Of a stretch of 64,000 nt of DNA, positions 18,906-27,938 are shown piece by piece (position 1 is the stretch's first letter; every line of letters begins with the position of its first letter). The notes below the pieces were generated by a model that searched no databases, was not told the origin of the DNA, and worked only from the letters and a program-made list of their open reading frames with translations. Origin of the DNA: Chryseobacterium sp. MYb7. GTDB lineage: Bacteria; Bacteroidota; Bacteroidia; Flavobacteriales; Weeksellaceae. Location of the stretch: assembly GCF_002979455.1 (NCBI RefSeq), contig NZ_PCOU01000005.1, forward strand, positions 62,001 through 126,000, written 5' to 3'. Both the position numbers and the translations under genes were made by a program.

Positions 18906-20258
18906 TTAATCTTTCTCTCTCAACTCCTTTAGAAAATTCACCTTCAAAACATCATACAAAGAATGTCTGCTTACAAGGATCGAAGCAATGGAAGATACCA
19001 TTCCGGCAAGCATTAAGTGAAATATCAATGAGTGTCTGTCCGTCATTTCCAGCACAATAATAGCTGAAGTAAACGGAGCTCTCGTAATTCCGGTAAGAAA
19101 AGCTACCATTCCGGCAAGGATTACCACATTGGTTTCATTCGGAGTTAAATGAATAACCCCTGAAATAACAGAACCTATACTTGCCCCCGCAGTAAGAGCC
19201 GGAGCGAAAATTCCGCCAGCACCTCCTGACGTGAAAGAAAGGGCAGGGCCCAGCATTCTCAAAATTGGAACATACCAGTCTTCGTGTTTATCTTTGGTAA
19301 ATAGAACACGCTCCATAATTTCCTTTCCGGAGCCCAGAATCTCTCTGTTGATGAAATAAGCAATGGAAGCAATAATTAAAGCAGAAATGATCAGGAAAAC
19401 GACATTGGCTTTATCTGTTTTCAGTTTTTTCTTCTTCCAACAATTGATTTTAAGCATAATAACCGAGAGCTGACTGGCCAAAATACCAGCAGTACCTGCA
19501 ACAAGCATGATCGGAAACATCACCATTAAAGAAACATCATTGGTCTTCGGATACCCCAGATATAAATAAGATCCTGCTAGCGTTTGAGCGGTGAGACCAG
19601 CAATAATGACTGCTGTAAACAAAGCGGTTTTAAAATAATTGATGTGGGTTTTTGACAACTCTTCCACAGCAAAAACAATTCCTCCAAGCGGAGTATTGAA
19701 TGCTGCTGCCAGTCCGGCCGCTGCGCCTGTCATGATCATGTTTTTCTTAGAGATCTTCGGCCACCATTCAGGAAGATATTCATTTACCTTTCTGAAAACA
19801 GAGCCTGCAATTTGAATCGTAGGACCTTCACGTCCTACTGCACCTCCTCCGATGACCAGAATAACAGAGGACAGAATTTTAAAAAAGATGATTTTAATAC
19901 TTAAAAGATTCCTGATTTTACGATGCTCTTTTGGATTAGCCAATTCTACAGCTGCCATCACCTGTGGAATACCACTTCCTTTAGCATTGGGAGCGAATTC
20001 TTTCACCAGCCACCATGACAAAACAAATCCAATAGGAGCAATAATGAAAATCATCCATGCATGCCAGTCAAAAATAAAATTCATCAGATGTTCACCCCAG
20101 GCAAATATCTGTGCATACAAAACGGCAAAAAAACCTGTAATCACAGAACCTATCCAAAAAGGAATAGCCTGAAGGAGATTGTTCTTCAGTTGTTCATTCC
20201 GGATATTATCGAAGGAATTTTTAAGAGATTTTTTGATGAGGGCGAAAATTTTCAGCAT
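18906..20258 (-). CDS. ClC-family chloride transporter
   Basis: The 450-residue membrane protein has the three ClC selectivity motifs: KGSGIPQ (93-99), GREGP (142-146) with gating Glu144, and GGAGGIFAPAL. The internal pair Glu199-Glu200 in VFAVEEL matches the proton-glutamate region of the E. coli antiporter, so a Cl-/H+ exchanger is more likely than a channel. There is no cytoplasmic CBS domain. It stands alone between the ribosomal operon and an unknown gene. Confidence 0.92.
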   Translation of the reverse strand: MLKIFALIKKSLKNSFDNIRNEQLKNNLLQAIPFWIGSVITGFFAVLYAQIFAWGEHLMNFIFDWHAWMIFIIAPIGFVLSWWLVKEFAPNAKGSGIPQVMAAVELANPKEHRKIRNLLSIKIIFFKILSSVILVIGGGAVGREGPTIQIAGSVFRKVNEYLPEWWPKISKKNMIMTGAAAGLAAAFNTPLGGIVFAVEELSKTHINYFKTALFTAVIIAGLTAQTLAGSYLYLGYPKTNDVSLMVMFPIMLVAGTAGILASQLSVIMLKINCWKKKKLKTDKANVVFLIISALIIASIAYFINREILGSGKEIMERVLFTKDKHEDWYVPILRMLGPALSFTSGGAGGIFAPALTAGASIGSVISGVIHLTPNETNVVILAGMVAFLTGITRAPFTSAIIVLEMTDRHSLIFHLMLAGMVSSIASILVSRHSLYDVLKVNFLKELREKD

Positions 20259-20300
20259 TTGTTAATTTAGAGGTGTAAAAGTACGTGATTTTTACAGATT

Positions 20301-20909
20301 TTATATTTCTTCCAGAAATTTTGAAACCATCTCAGCATTTTCAACGGTAAGTTCCTTGGGTAAACCGAAACTTATAATATTGTTTTTGACTACAAGTTTA
20401 AAATCTTCATCAGGAAAGGACTTTATTACGTCTTTTCTTCTGTTATCTAAAAATGACATGGTTTTGTACGGATCATTTCCGATCACATAAAAATCTTTAA
20501 AACCCTTATTATCTTTAAAATTAATGTTAAAATGACTGAAAATTCCAGCTACTTTATCAGCGAGGCTTTTTTTATTGACAGAAATGAATCCAAAATCATT
20601 GTCAGTTTTTTTTAATCCCCAAATCTGCAGTGTATCAAGTTGGTTGTCCGCACGTGCTCCTCTGGAAGTGGTTCCCCCTTTATTGACAATAAAAAGATAA
20701 AAAGAATAGGCTTTATTCTTATCTGTTACAAAATAGCAAATCTTAGGTATAAATAATGGAGACAGGTCATTTTGCTCCGATTTGAACTGGTTATAGGGAG
20801 AGTTTTCAATATCAATCACAGAAATATCATATATTTCAAAAAGCTTATCGTACACTTTAGAAATTAATTTCTCTTCTTCATTCGAAAAATCAAAAAGCTT
20901 GGTTATCAT
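20301..20909 (-). CDS. hypothetical cytoplasmic protein
   Basis: I do not recognise this 202-residue protein. It has no signal peptide or membrane segment. It is rich in Lys, Asp and aromatic residues, with an Asp-rich N-terminus (FDFSNEEEKLISKVYDKL), a central GGTTSRGARADNQ loop and a C-terminal beta/alpha segment with FYVIGNDPYKT. The DPYKT-to-end part is loosely like DUF3137 proteins, a weak impression. It lies 42 bases upstream of the ClC gene on the same strand, so it may be cotranscribed. Confidence 0.7.
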   Translation of the reverse strand: MITKLFDFSNEEEKLISKVYDKLFEIYDISVIDIENSPYNQFKSEQNDLSPLFIPKICYFVTDKNKAYSFYLFIVNKGGTTSRGARADNQLDTLQIWGLKKTDNDFGFISVNKKSLADKVAGIFSHFNINFKDNKGFKDFYVIGNDPYKTMSFLDNRRKDVIKSFPDEDFKLVVKNNIISFGLPKELTVENAEMVSKFLEEI

Positions 20910-21112
20910 ATCTTAATTTAAGTTGGATTGGAGTAAATAGTTTGTTTTAAAATTAATACTAATAACTTAAACTTCCAAGAAAGTGATCGGAATGTAAATA
21001 TGGACTTATTTAAATTATTAATATTTTATTAAATTGACATTTTGTTTGAATTATATTTAAAATTAAAAATCAAATAGTATGAGTTTTTAATAAAATGAAT
21101 AATGTTTAAATC

Positions 21113-21143
21113 AAATAAAAAATCCCAACTTTCGTCAGGACTT
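21113..21143 (-). terminator. terminator of the serine hydrolase gene
   Basis: Read on the minus strand, a 10-bp stem (arms 21134-21143 and 21120-21129, with G-T wobbles) closes a GAAA tetraloop and is followed by a T run. Confidence 0.75.
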
Positions 21144-21170
21144 TATGTATTGAATGAATGTCAATTTTAA

Positions 21171-22604
21171 TTAATTTTTCTGAGTCATAAGATTTTCTAT
21201 TTTCTTAATCATGTCAGAACCATTGTTGTTCTGAGGGTTCAGTTCAAGGGATTTTTTATAATTTTTTAGCGCCAAAGGATAGTTCTTAGCTTTGAAATAT
21301 CCTTCTCCCAGGCTGTCGAAAGCATTCCCGGATTGTGGGTGTTCCTTTGCGTTGAGTTCAAAAACTTTAACTGCTTCATCAATTCTTGAATTTCCCATTA
21401 AAATATAGCCAATATTATTCAATGTTCCGTCAAAATCCCATTTTGGATTTTGGGCCTTAATAGCATAGTAGTTTTTTTCTGCGTTTGGATTGTTGGCTTT
21501 GGCAAATCCGGCAATAATGGATTCCTCAGCGATAGAATAAGTATCGGTCAGGTTTTTATCAATGATGGATGCAACATGATTAACAATATGATACTGAGCC
21601 GGGAAAAAATTATACCCGTTCGACATCATAATAATAGCCATATTATTTTGCGGGAAGACCCTGTAAGCACTAACGTTCCCACCGGAAAAACCATAAGATG
21701 GAATATCATTCGCTTTATTAATCTCCCAGCCATAAGCAAAAACGTCTTTTTTGTTGCTGTACTCAAATGCCTTCCACATCATTTCTTTTGTCTTTGGATT
21801 CAAAAAATCATTATTGCTGAGATGGCTGCTCCATTGTAAAAAGGCAGGGAGGGTAATGGCTAATCCGTTTCCGGAATGTGATCTCACACCGTTGTCAAAT
21901 AGCGTTTTCTCATATTGTTTTGTTTGATTGTTGTAGTTGTATTTTTGAACCCTGTTGGGAATCTGCTCAAGAGAATTTGATGAGAAATAAACCTGATTTT
22001 TCGAATCAGAAAATTGATTGTTAATGATAAAATTATCGAAAGACTGTCCTGTAATCTTTTCAATAATCATGGTAAGGAGCATATAATTTGTTTGATTGTA
22101 TCTGAATTCATTTCCTGTTTTAAATTCCATTTTTTCTTTGGAAAGACGTTCAATCACTTTTGCATTGGAATCACTCACCGGAATATCTTCGAAAGCGATA
22201 AAATTTGGAATTCCGGAAGAATGCGTTAATAGGTTTTTTACTTTTACTTCCTGCCACTCTTTGGGAAAATTTTCAACATATTTGGAGACGTTATCTTCCA
22301 AAGATAGCTTTCCCTGCTCAATCAGTTGGAAAATGCCGACATTGGCTGTTAATTTTGAAGTAGAGTAGATCCTGAACATTGAAGTTGGACTTACTTTTTT
22401 TAGATCTTCCAGATTTTCGGTTCCATAATATTGCTCGAAAATTACTTTACCATCTTTTATAATTCCAACAGCTAATCCAGGAATTTTATTGTTTTTCATG
22501 GCCTCTTTTACATAGCTGTCAATCATTTTAGACTGATTGGTTTGCTGTGAAAAAGCCGTTGTGGAAATGTGTAATGCAAATGCTGCAAGAAGGATATGTT
22601 TCAT
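21171..22604 (-). CDS. serine hydrolase (beta-lactamase/PBP4* family) with C-terminal TPR
   Basis: The 477-residue exported protein has a signal peptide (KHILLAAFALHISTTAFSQ). Its class C beta-lactamase-like fold has the active-site SxxK as STSK (Ser81, Lys84) and a YNQTNY motif in the second-motif position. C-terminal tetratricopeptide repeats (about 385-470) include DSLGEGYFKAKNYPLALKNY. Such proteins are D-aminopeptidases, esterases or peptidoglycan-linked enzymes, and sequence cannot decide. I chose the ATG at 22604, where a standard signal peptide starts. Upstream in-frame ATGs exist at 22634 and 22643. Confidence 0.8.
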   Translation of the reverse strand: MKHILLAAFALHISTTAFSQQTNQSKMIDSYVKEAMKNNKIPGLAVGIIKDGKVIFEQYYGTENLEDLKKVSPTSMFRIYSTSKLTANVGIFQLIEQGKLSLEDNVSKYVENFPKEWQEVKVKNLLTHSSGIPNFIAFEDIPVSDSNAKVIERLSKEKMEFKTGNEFRYNQTNYMLLTMIIEKITGQSFDNFIINNQFSDSKNQVYFSSNSLEQIPNRVQKYNYNNQTKQYEKTLFDNGVRSHSGNGLAITLPAFLQWSSHLSNNDFLNPKTKEMMWKAFEYSNKKDVFAYGWEINKANDIPSYGFSGGNVSAYRVFPQNNMAIIMMSNGYNFFPAQYHIVNHVASIIDKNLTDTYSIAEESIIAGFAKANNPNAEKNYYAIKAQNPKWDFDGTLNNIGYILMGNSRIDEAVKVFELNAKEHPQSGNAFDSLGEGYFKAKNYPLALKNYKKSLELNPQNNNGSDMIKKIENLMTQKN

Positions 22605-22683
22605 TTGTTGATAGTTCAAGGTTATACTTTTCATATAAGACAACTGAGTGATGGCCTCTGTTACATTGTAGACCTTTTTTCCA

Positions 22684-22714
22684 ACAAAAAAACCTCCGAT
22701 TAAATCGAAGGTTT
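22684..22714 (-). terminator. terminator of the second E2 gene
   Basis: On the minus strand AACCTTCGAT pairs with ATCGGAGGTT (one U-G wobble) and is followed by seven T residues, 45 bases after the E2 stop. Confidence 0.88.
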
Positions 22715-22759
22715 AGTATTTAAAATCAACAAAATTACTTATCGCTGATTACTCATTAC

Positions 22760-24064
22760 TTATATTTCTGTGTTCAGATCCCAGTTTTCAAGGTAGTCGT
22801 GAACATGTTTCAGCATCATTCCTCCTAAAGACCCGTCTACCACTCTGTGGTCATAAGAGTGAGACATGAACATTAAGTTTCTGATCGCGATTACATCACC
22901 GTCAGCTGTTTCAAGAACTGCAGGCTTCTTAACGATCGCTCCGATGGCTAAAATAGCTACCTGAGGCTGAGGAATAATTGGTGTTCCCATAAGGTTTCCG
23001 AAGCTTCCTACGTTAGAGATTGTATACGTTGCACCCTGAGTATCTTCTGGTCTTAATTTTTTGTTTCTTGCTCTGTACGCTAAATCGTTGATTGCTTTTG
23101 CAAGACCGGAAAGTGATAACTGATCTGCATTTTTGATGACAGGAACAATAAGGTTTCCGTCCGGAAGGGCAGTAGCCATACCAATGTTGATGTTTTTCTT
23201 CTTGATGATGTTTTCACCATTTACAGAAACATTGATCATTGGGAAATCCTGGATTGCTTTCACAACAGCTTTTACAAAAATAGGCATAAACGTAAGTTTT
23301 TCACCTTCACGTTTTTCGAATACCGCTTTGTTTTTATTTCTCCATTTTACAACGTTGGTAACGTCTGTTTCAATGAACGAAGTAACGTGTGGAGCAATTT
23401 GTTTTGCTTTTACCATGTTTTCAGCGATGATCTTTCTCATTCTGTCCATTGGAATGATCTCATCACCTGCACTTACCGGAACCGTAGCTGCAGGAGCAGA
23501 TACTGCTGGTTTTGGAGTAGAAGCTGCCTGTACCGGAGCTGCCTGAGCTGGCTGGCTTCCTCTGTTAGCAACATAAGCTAATATATCTTCTTTTGTAATT
23601 CTTCCTTCTAAACCGCTTCCTTTGATCGATTTCAGTTCAGTTTCAGAAATTTTTTCCTGTTGTGCGATAGATTTTACGAGTGGAGATAAATAAAGGTCTC
23701 CTGAGAATTCTACGTTTGAAGCAGCCACTGTTTGTAAAGGCTCTTCAATCGCTTTTAAAGTATCAGCATCCGGAGTCGCTGCCGGAGTTTCAGTTTTCAC
23801 TTCTTCTGAAGCTGTGCCTTCTCCTTCAATTTCTAAAATAGCAATGGCTTCACCTACTTTTGCAACTTCATCTTTTTGCTTTAAAATTTTTACGATTTTC
23901 CCCGAAACTGGTGTCGGAACGTCTGAATCTACTTTATCTGTTGCAATTTCTACTACGGAGTCATCCTCCTTTACGTTATCACCTTCATTGAATAACCAAG
24001 TGATAATTGTCGCTTCCATAACACCTTCTCCCATGGAAGGAAGCAATAATTTGTATTCTGCCAT
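22760..24064 (-). CDS. 2-oxoacid dehydrogenase E2, probably branched-chain
   Basis: This lipoyl acyltransferase (434 residues) has the lipoyl domain with Lys44 in EIATDKVDSDVP, a subunit-binding domain (about 120-165, LSPLVKSIAQQEKISETEL), a Pro/Ala linker, and a catalytic domain with His406 and Asp410 in SYDHRVVDG. The GEGVMEATIITWL signature and the DSDVP context are those of flavobacterial branched-chain 2-oxoacid dehydrogenase E2, but pyruvate cannot be excluded. No E1 gene is adjacent. Confidence 0.88.
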   Translation of the reverse strand: MAEYKLLLPSMGEGVMEATIITWLFNEGDNVKEDDSVVEIATDKVDSDVPTPVSGKIVKILKQKDEVAKVGEAIAILEIEGEGTASEEVKTETPAATPDADTLKAIEEPLQTVAASNVEFSGDLYLSPLVKSIAQQEKISETELKSIKGSGLEGRITKEDILAYVANRGSQPAQAAPVQAASTPKPAVSAPAATVPVSAGDEIIPMDRMRKIIAENMVKAKQIAPHVTSFIETDVTNVVKWRNKNKAVFEKREGEKLTFMPIFVKAVVKAIQDFPMINVSVNGENIIKKKNINIGMATALPDGNLIVPVIKNADQLSLSGLAKAINDLAYRARNKKLRPEDTQGATYTISNVGSFGNLMGTPIIPQPQVAILAIGAIVKKPAVLETADGDVIAIRNLMFMSHSYDHRVVDGSLGGMMLKHVHDYLENWDLNTEI

Positions 24065-24084
24065 TTTTGATTTTTAGATTTTGA

Positions 24085-24092
24085 CAAATATA
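24085..24092 (-). promoter_or_regulatory. -7 box for the second E2 gene
   Basis: The minus strand reads TATATTTG, an exact -7 match 20 bases before the ATG. No clear -33 element is visible. Confidence 0.5.
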
Positions 24093-24127
24093 TAAAAAAA
24101 ATCGGTTTTTTTATGAAATATATAATC

Positions 24128-24955
24128 TTAGCTGAATTCAATATAAATATTTTCGCCTACATTCAGTCCAAACAGGCTTTTGGCGCCGTTTTTCTTGCTT
24201 CCTTTATAGATGGAAAGCTCTAATAATTGACTATCATTGAAGATTGCAGCAGACTGCCCATGGAATTCTGTCTCCCTTTCCCAGTCTGAAACCACTTCCG
24301 TATGGCTGGAAAATACTCTTGAAAGACTTAAATTCCTGAATTTTATGGTAAAACTGTTATAACCTTTACTGATATTCTCGAAAAAATCTTTGTTGATATT
24401 TGAGATTATATTTCCGAAATTATCAATATAGGTAACTTCACCAATGATCATCCCTTCTGATTCATTGTATACAGCTCTCGGGAACATCAGCTGTTTGGCC
24501 GACTGTATTTTTCGTCCTATTACTTCAGGAAGTCCGCCATTGGCAAGATGTACCGCTGCCGGTACAAAAATATCAGTAGAAGTAAAGTCGATAACATCAT
24601 CAAAACGATTGTTCAGCGTGAGTTCATAGATCGCTTCCGGTTTAATATCAAAAAATATAAGGCTTAAAAGACCGTTGTCTGCAGCCAGAAAGTAAGATCC
24701 GTCGGCTTTATAGATGATATTCTTTCTTGATTTGTGGTAAAAACTGTCCACGGAAAGAATATGAATGCTTCCTTTAGGAAAATATTTATAAGCATTTCTT
24801 ACAATATACGAAGTTTGTATAAGGTTGAATGCCTGGATGTCGTGGGTTATATCAATAATATTAACCTCAGGGTTTAGAGACAGAATTTTGCCTTTCACAG
24901 CAGCAACTCTGTAATCTAAATTTCCGAAATCCGAAGTAAGGGTAATAATTGACAT
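24128..24955 (-). CDS. SAM hydrolase (SAM hydroxide adenosyltransferase, DUF62)
   Basis: The 275-residue protein matches the family that cleaves S-adenosylmethionine with water to adenosine and methionine, the relatives of fluorinases and chlorinases. Visible motifs are ITLTSDFGNLDYRVAAVKG at the N-terminus, DITHDIQAF, FLAADNGLLS, and VTYIDNFGNIISNI in the C-terminal barrel. The ATG at 24955 is preferred over the TTG at 24961. It diverges from phoH. Confidence 0.88.
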   Translation of the reverse strand: MSIITLTSDFGNLDYRVAAVKGKILSLNPEVNIIDITHDIQAFNLIQTSYIVRNAYKYFPKGSIHILSVDSFYHKSRKNIIYKADGSYFLAADNGLLSLIFFDIKPEAIYELTLNNRFDDVIDFTSTDIFVPAAVHLANGGLPEVIGRKIQSAKQLMFPRAVYNESEGMIIGEVTYIDNFGNIISNINKDFFENISKGYNSFTIKFRNLSLSRVFSSHTEVVSDWERETEFHGQSAAIFNDSQLLELSIYKGSKKNGAKSLFGLNVGENIYIEFS

Positions 24956-24983
24956 GAGCAATTTCTAGAATAGTGTAGTATTG

Positions 24984-24991
24984 CAAAGTTA
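24984..24991 (-). promoter_or_regulatory. -7 box for the SAM hydrolase gene
   Basis: The minus strand reads TAACTTTG, an exact TAnnTTTG match 28 bases before the ATG. Confidence 0.5.
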
Positions 24992-25087
24992 TTTAAAATA
25001 AAAAGAATGCCCGAAAGATTGTTGAAAAGAATTTGATATAAATTGAAAAAAAGCTTTAATTTTAAAATCTAAAAATAAAAATACTGC

Positions 25088-26047
25088 ATGTTTGAATTGA
25101 CATATGATTTGGAAGATATCGATGCGAAAATCTTCTATGGAGTTAATAACCAATTTTTCAACTTAATAAAATCAAGCTTTCCGACCATTAAAATTACAGG
25201 AAGAGATCACGTTATCTTTGCCATGGGAAATCAGGAAGCTTTAGACATACTAAAGCAAAAACTGAATGATATTGTCAGTTTTATCTCCAAAAACAATTCA
25301 ATAGGACTGAAAGATGTCGAAAATATATTGAATATTAAAGATGAAAACGAGAAACAGCTTGTTTTCGATCAGGATATTATCGTAAAGGGAGTTAACGGAA
25401 AAATTATTAAAGCGAAGACGACCAATCTTAAAAAGCTTGTAAAAGAAACGGAGAAAAAGGATATGGTTTTTGCCATTGGACCGGCAGGTACCGGAAAAAC
25501 ATATACCAGTGTAGCATTGGCAGCAAGAGCTTTGAGAGATAAAGAAGTGAAAAGAATTATCCTGACAAGACCGGCTGTAGAAGCAGGGGAGAGTCTGGGA
25601 TTCCTTCCTGGTGATCTTAAAGAGAAGCTGGATCCGTATTTACAGCCTTTATATGATGCACTACGTGATATGATTCCTCATGAAAAACTTGAGGGTTTCA
25701 TGGAGAAAAAGGTGATTGAAGTAGCACCATTGGCTTTTATGAGAGGACGTACACTGGATGATGCGTTTGTGATTCTTGATGAAGCACAGAATACCACGCA
25801 TGCACAGATGAAAATGTTCCTTACCAGAATGGGTATGAATGCTAAGTTCATTATCACAGGGGATCCAAGCCAGATTGACCTTCCGAAAAATCAACAGTCC
25901 GGACTGAAAGAAGCAATGAGGATTTTAAATGGGGTAAAAGAAATTGGTTTTGTGCATCTTACAGAAGAAGACGTAGTAAGACACCCTGTAGTAAGAAAGA
26001 TCATCCTTGCTTATAACGATGAAGATAAAAGAGTGAGAAATGACTAG
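25088..26047 (+). CDS. phoH: PhoH-family ATPase
   Basis: This 319-residue P-loop ATPase of the PhoH/YbeZ group is linked to RNA metabolism and ribosome maturation in other bacteria. The Walker A sequence GPAGTGKT is at 131-138 and Walker B is VILDEAQN. The N-terminal region (1-100) has the KH-like segment typical of YbeZ, and the C-terminus ends in a short charged tail. Ubiquitous ybeY often accompanies it, but not here. Confidence 0.93.
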   Translation: MFELTYDLEDIDAKIFYGVNNQFFNLIKSSFPTIKITGRDHVIFAMGNQEALDILKQKLNDIVSFISKNNSIGLKDVENILNIKDENEKQLVFDQDIIVKGVNGKIIKAKTTNLKKLVKETEKKDMVFAIGPAGTGKTYTSVALAARALRDKEVKRIILTRPAVEAGESLGFLPGDLKEKLDPYLQPLYDALRDMIPHEKLEGFMEKKVIEVAPLAFMRGRTLDDAFVILDEAQNTTHAQMKMFLTRMGMNAKFIITGDPSQIDLPKNQQSGLKEAMRILNGVKEIGFVHLTEEDVVRHPVVRKIILAYNDEDKRVRND

Positions 26048-26106
26048 ATCTGAATGAGTAAAAGTTTCTATTAACCTTTTATTAACCTTAAATTGTTTGG
26101 TTAAAA

Positions 26107-26137
26107 TTTGTTAATTTGAAAAAAATAATTAGTTTTG
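26107..26137 (+). promoter_or_regulatory. promoter TTTG-N19-TAGTTTTG
   Basis: TTTG (26107-26110) and TAGTTTTG (26130-26137) are spaced by 19 bases, upstream of the first beta-barrel gene. Confidence 0.75.
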
Positions 26138-26166
26138 CAGTCCTTAAATGTAAAAACTAACTAAAC

Positions 26167-26832
26167 ATGAAAAAACTTTTACTAGTTGCAGCAGTTGCTG
26201 TTATGGGAATTTCTGCCAACGCACAAGAATTTCGATTTGGTCCAAAAGCCGGATACTCTTACTCTACCATTAAATTGAAAGGTGACGGACAGTCTGAAAC
26301 TTCAGATCCTGTACATACATTTTATATTGGTGGTATCGCTGAATATAAACTGAGTGATAAATTTGCGCTACAAGGGGAACTTTTATATTCTCCACTAGGA
26401 GGAAAAGTAAACGTAGCTGAAGCTGATCCGGATGATCCGACTACTTTTTTAAATGTGAAAGCAAAGCAGACTTATCATACTTTATTAGTACCTATCTCTG
26501 CTAAGTATTTTATCACTGAAGGGTTATCAGTTTCTGCAGGAGCAAGCTTCGGAGTTATTCTTTCTGCTAAGCAAAAGCTTACGGCTGATTTTGGATTCGG
26601 AATTCCTGGATTCGAGATTGATGCTAATGACGAAAGAGATATCAAAGATCAAATGAATACATTGAATATCGCTCCATTCCTTGGTGCTGAATATGCATTG
26701 GAAAACGGATTGTTCTTTGATGCAAGATATAACCTTGGTGTTTCTAACCTTGCTAAGCATGCAGAAGGAAATGAGAAGTTGACAAACAGCTTTGTACAAG
26801 TAGGTGTAGGTTTCAAATTCGGAGGAAACTAA
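26167..26832 (+). CDS. outer membrane beta-barrel protein 1
   Basis: The 221-residue porin-like protein has a signal peptide (KKLLLVAAVAVMGISANAQ) and an OMP_b-brl pattern of amphipathic strands, such as FRFGPKAGYSYSTIKL at the start and FVQVGVGFKFGGN at the end. The terminal strand is the usual C-terminal beta-signal. It is the first of four consecutive barrel paralogues with near-identical signal peptides. The ligand or function is unknown. Confidence 0.85.
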   Translation: MKKLLLVAAVAVMGISANAQEFRFGPKAGYSYSTIKLKGDGQSETSDPVHTFYIGGIAEYKLSDKFALQGELLYSPLGGKVNVAEADPDDPTTFLNVKAKQTYHTLLVPISAKYFITEGLSVSAGASFGVILSAKQKLTADFGFGIPGFEIDANDERDIKDQMNTLNIAPFLGAEYALENGLFFDARYNLGVSNLAKHAEGNEKLTNSFVQVGVGFKFGGN

Positions 26833-26865
26833 TCTGAAAATATTATCAAGAAATAATAAAAAAAA

Positions 26866-26892
26866 GCAGGACAATTTTGTTCTGCTTTTTTA
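26866..26892 (+). terminator. terminator of barrel gene 1
   Basis: GCAGGACAA (26866-26874) pairs with TTGTTCTGC (26877-26885, one G-U) and is followed by seven T residues. Confidence 0.85.
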
Positions 26893-26943
26893 TTGTATAG
26901 TATTTCATTCATTTGATTTCTATATATGATGAAAAATAATTAG

Positions 26944-26951
26944 TATTTTTG
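26944..26951 (+). promoter_or_regulatory. -7 box for barrel gene 2
   Basis: TATTTTTG is an exact -7 match 26 bases before the ATG at 26978. The -33 is unclear. Confidence 0.5.
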
Positions 26952-26977
26952 CATCGTAATTTAAAGCTACTAAAAAA

Positions 26978-27478
26978 ATGAAAAAACTATTATTACTAGG
27001 TGCTTTTGCACTTTTAGGAGGTGCTGCTCAAGCACAGGAAGGTTTTAAAATTGGAGGACATATTGGTATTCCTGTGTCTGATGCAAGTGATGTATCTTCA
27101 TTTACATTAGGAGTAGACGCTGCTTATATGTGGAATATTGCTAAAGGTCTTGATCTTGGAGTAACTACAGGATATTCCCATTTCTTTGGAAAAGATCATT
27201 TTGATGATTTCGGATTTGTTCCTGTAGCGGTTTCCGGTAAATACAGATTCTCTGGAGCACCTATTTTTGTAGGATTAGATCTTGGGTATGGTATTTCTAC
27301 TAAAGATGGAGTAGACGGTGGTTTTTATGCACAACCTAAATTTGGATATCAAATGTCTAAAGGAGAATTGTACATAGGGTACCAGTCAATCAGCAACAAG
27401 CGTGACCTTCCAGGATGGGGAAGCTACAGCTGGAATGTAGGCGCTGTAAACCTTGGTTATAATTTCTTTATAAAATAA
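26978..27478 (+). CDS. outer membrane beta-barrel protein 2
   Basis: This barrel protein has 166 residues, the shortest of the four. The signal peptide is KKLLLLGAFALLGGAAQAQ. Strands such as EGFKIGGHIGIPVSD and YSWNVGAVNLGYNFFIK follow, with an eight-strand size typical of small OmpA/PorX-like barrels. It is preceded and followed by its own terminator, so it is monocistronic. No functional motif is visible. Confidence 0.83.
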   Translation: MKKLLLLGAFALLGGAAQAQEGFKIGGHIGIPVSDASDVSSFTLGVDAAYMWNIAKGLDLGVTTGYSHFFGKDHFDDFGFVPVAVSGKYRFSGAPIFVGLDLGYGISTKDGVDGGFYAQPKFGYQMSKGELYIGYQSISNKRDLPGWGSYSWNVGAVNLGYNFFIK

Positions 27479-27497
27479 GAACGCAATTGCATATTGA

Positions 27498-27527
27498 GAA
27501 CTCCGGCCAAAGGCCGGAGTTCTTTTT
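27498..27527 (+). terminator. terminator of barrel gene 2
   Basis: A perfect 11-bp stem, GAACTCCGGCC / GGCCGGAGTTC (27498-27508 / 27512-27522), has an AAA loop and is followed by a T run. Confidence 0.92.
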
Positions 27528-27938
27528 GATACTTCATCAATAAGCTGCATAAATTTATTATCAGAAATTTTTGATATAACGTATTTATAGCGATTAGAAA
27601 ATAGTGAAAATGAATCCGAATATAAACAAATGTTTAAATTTTAAGAGTTAATAACTTAGATATTAGCATTTTAGGTTAATTAATTTTAGCATTTCCCCTG
27701 AATTCATGGGGTTTTACAAATAATTGTAAAATTTAAAAAAGCAACTATATTTCGCTCTTGTTAGTAAAATAGAGTTTTTTTATTCATAATATTGTGAAAA
27801 ACTCAATAACTTCTCTTAACTAGGATTTATTTCTGTAAAAGTCCAAATTTTAACAATGATATTAATCACATTAACAAATTTTAATATTAGTGGAGACCAC
27901 TGTAAATTTGTCCTCAGAAAGTATTAAAATTTTTTACA
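27528..27938. other. gene-free AT-rich region
   Basis: These 411 bases hold no supported reading frame. They contain the barrel gene 3 promoter and a GTGG-AGA-CCAC inverted repeat (27890-27900). Otherwise I see nothing but AT-rich DNA. Confidence 0.6.
27903..27910 (+). promoter_or_regulatory. -7 box for barrel gene 3
   Basis: TAAATTTG is an exact match 28 bases before the ATG. The inverted repeat GTGGAGACCAC (27890-27900) sits directly upstream in the spacer. Confidence 0.5.
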
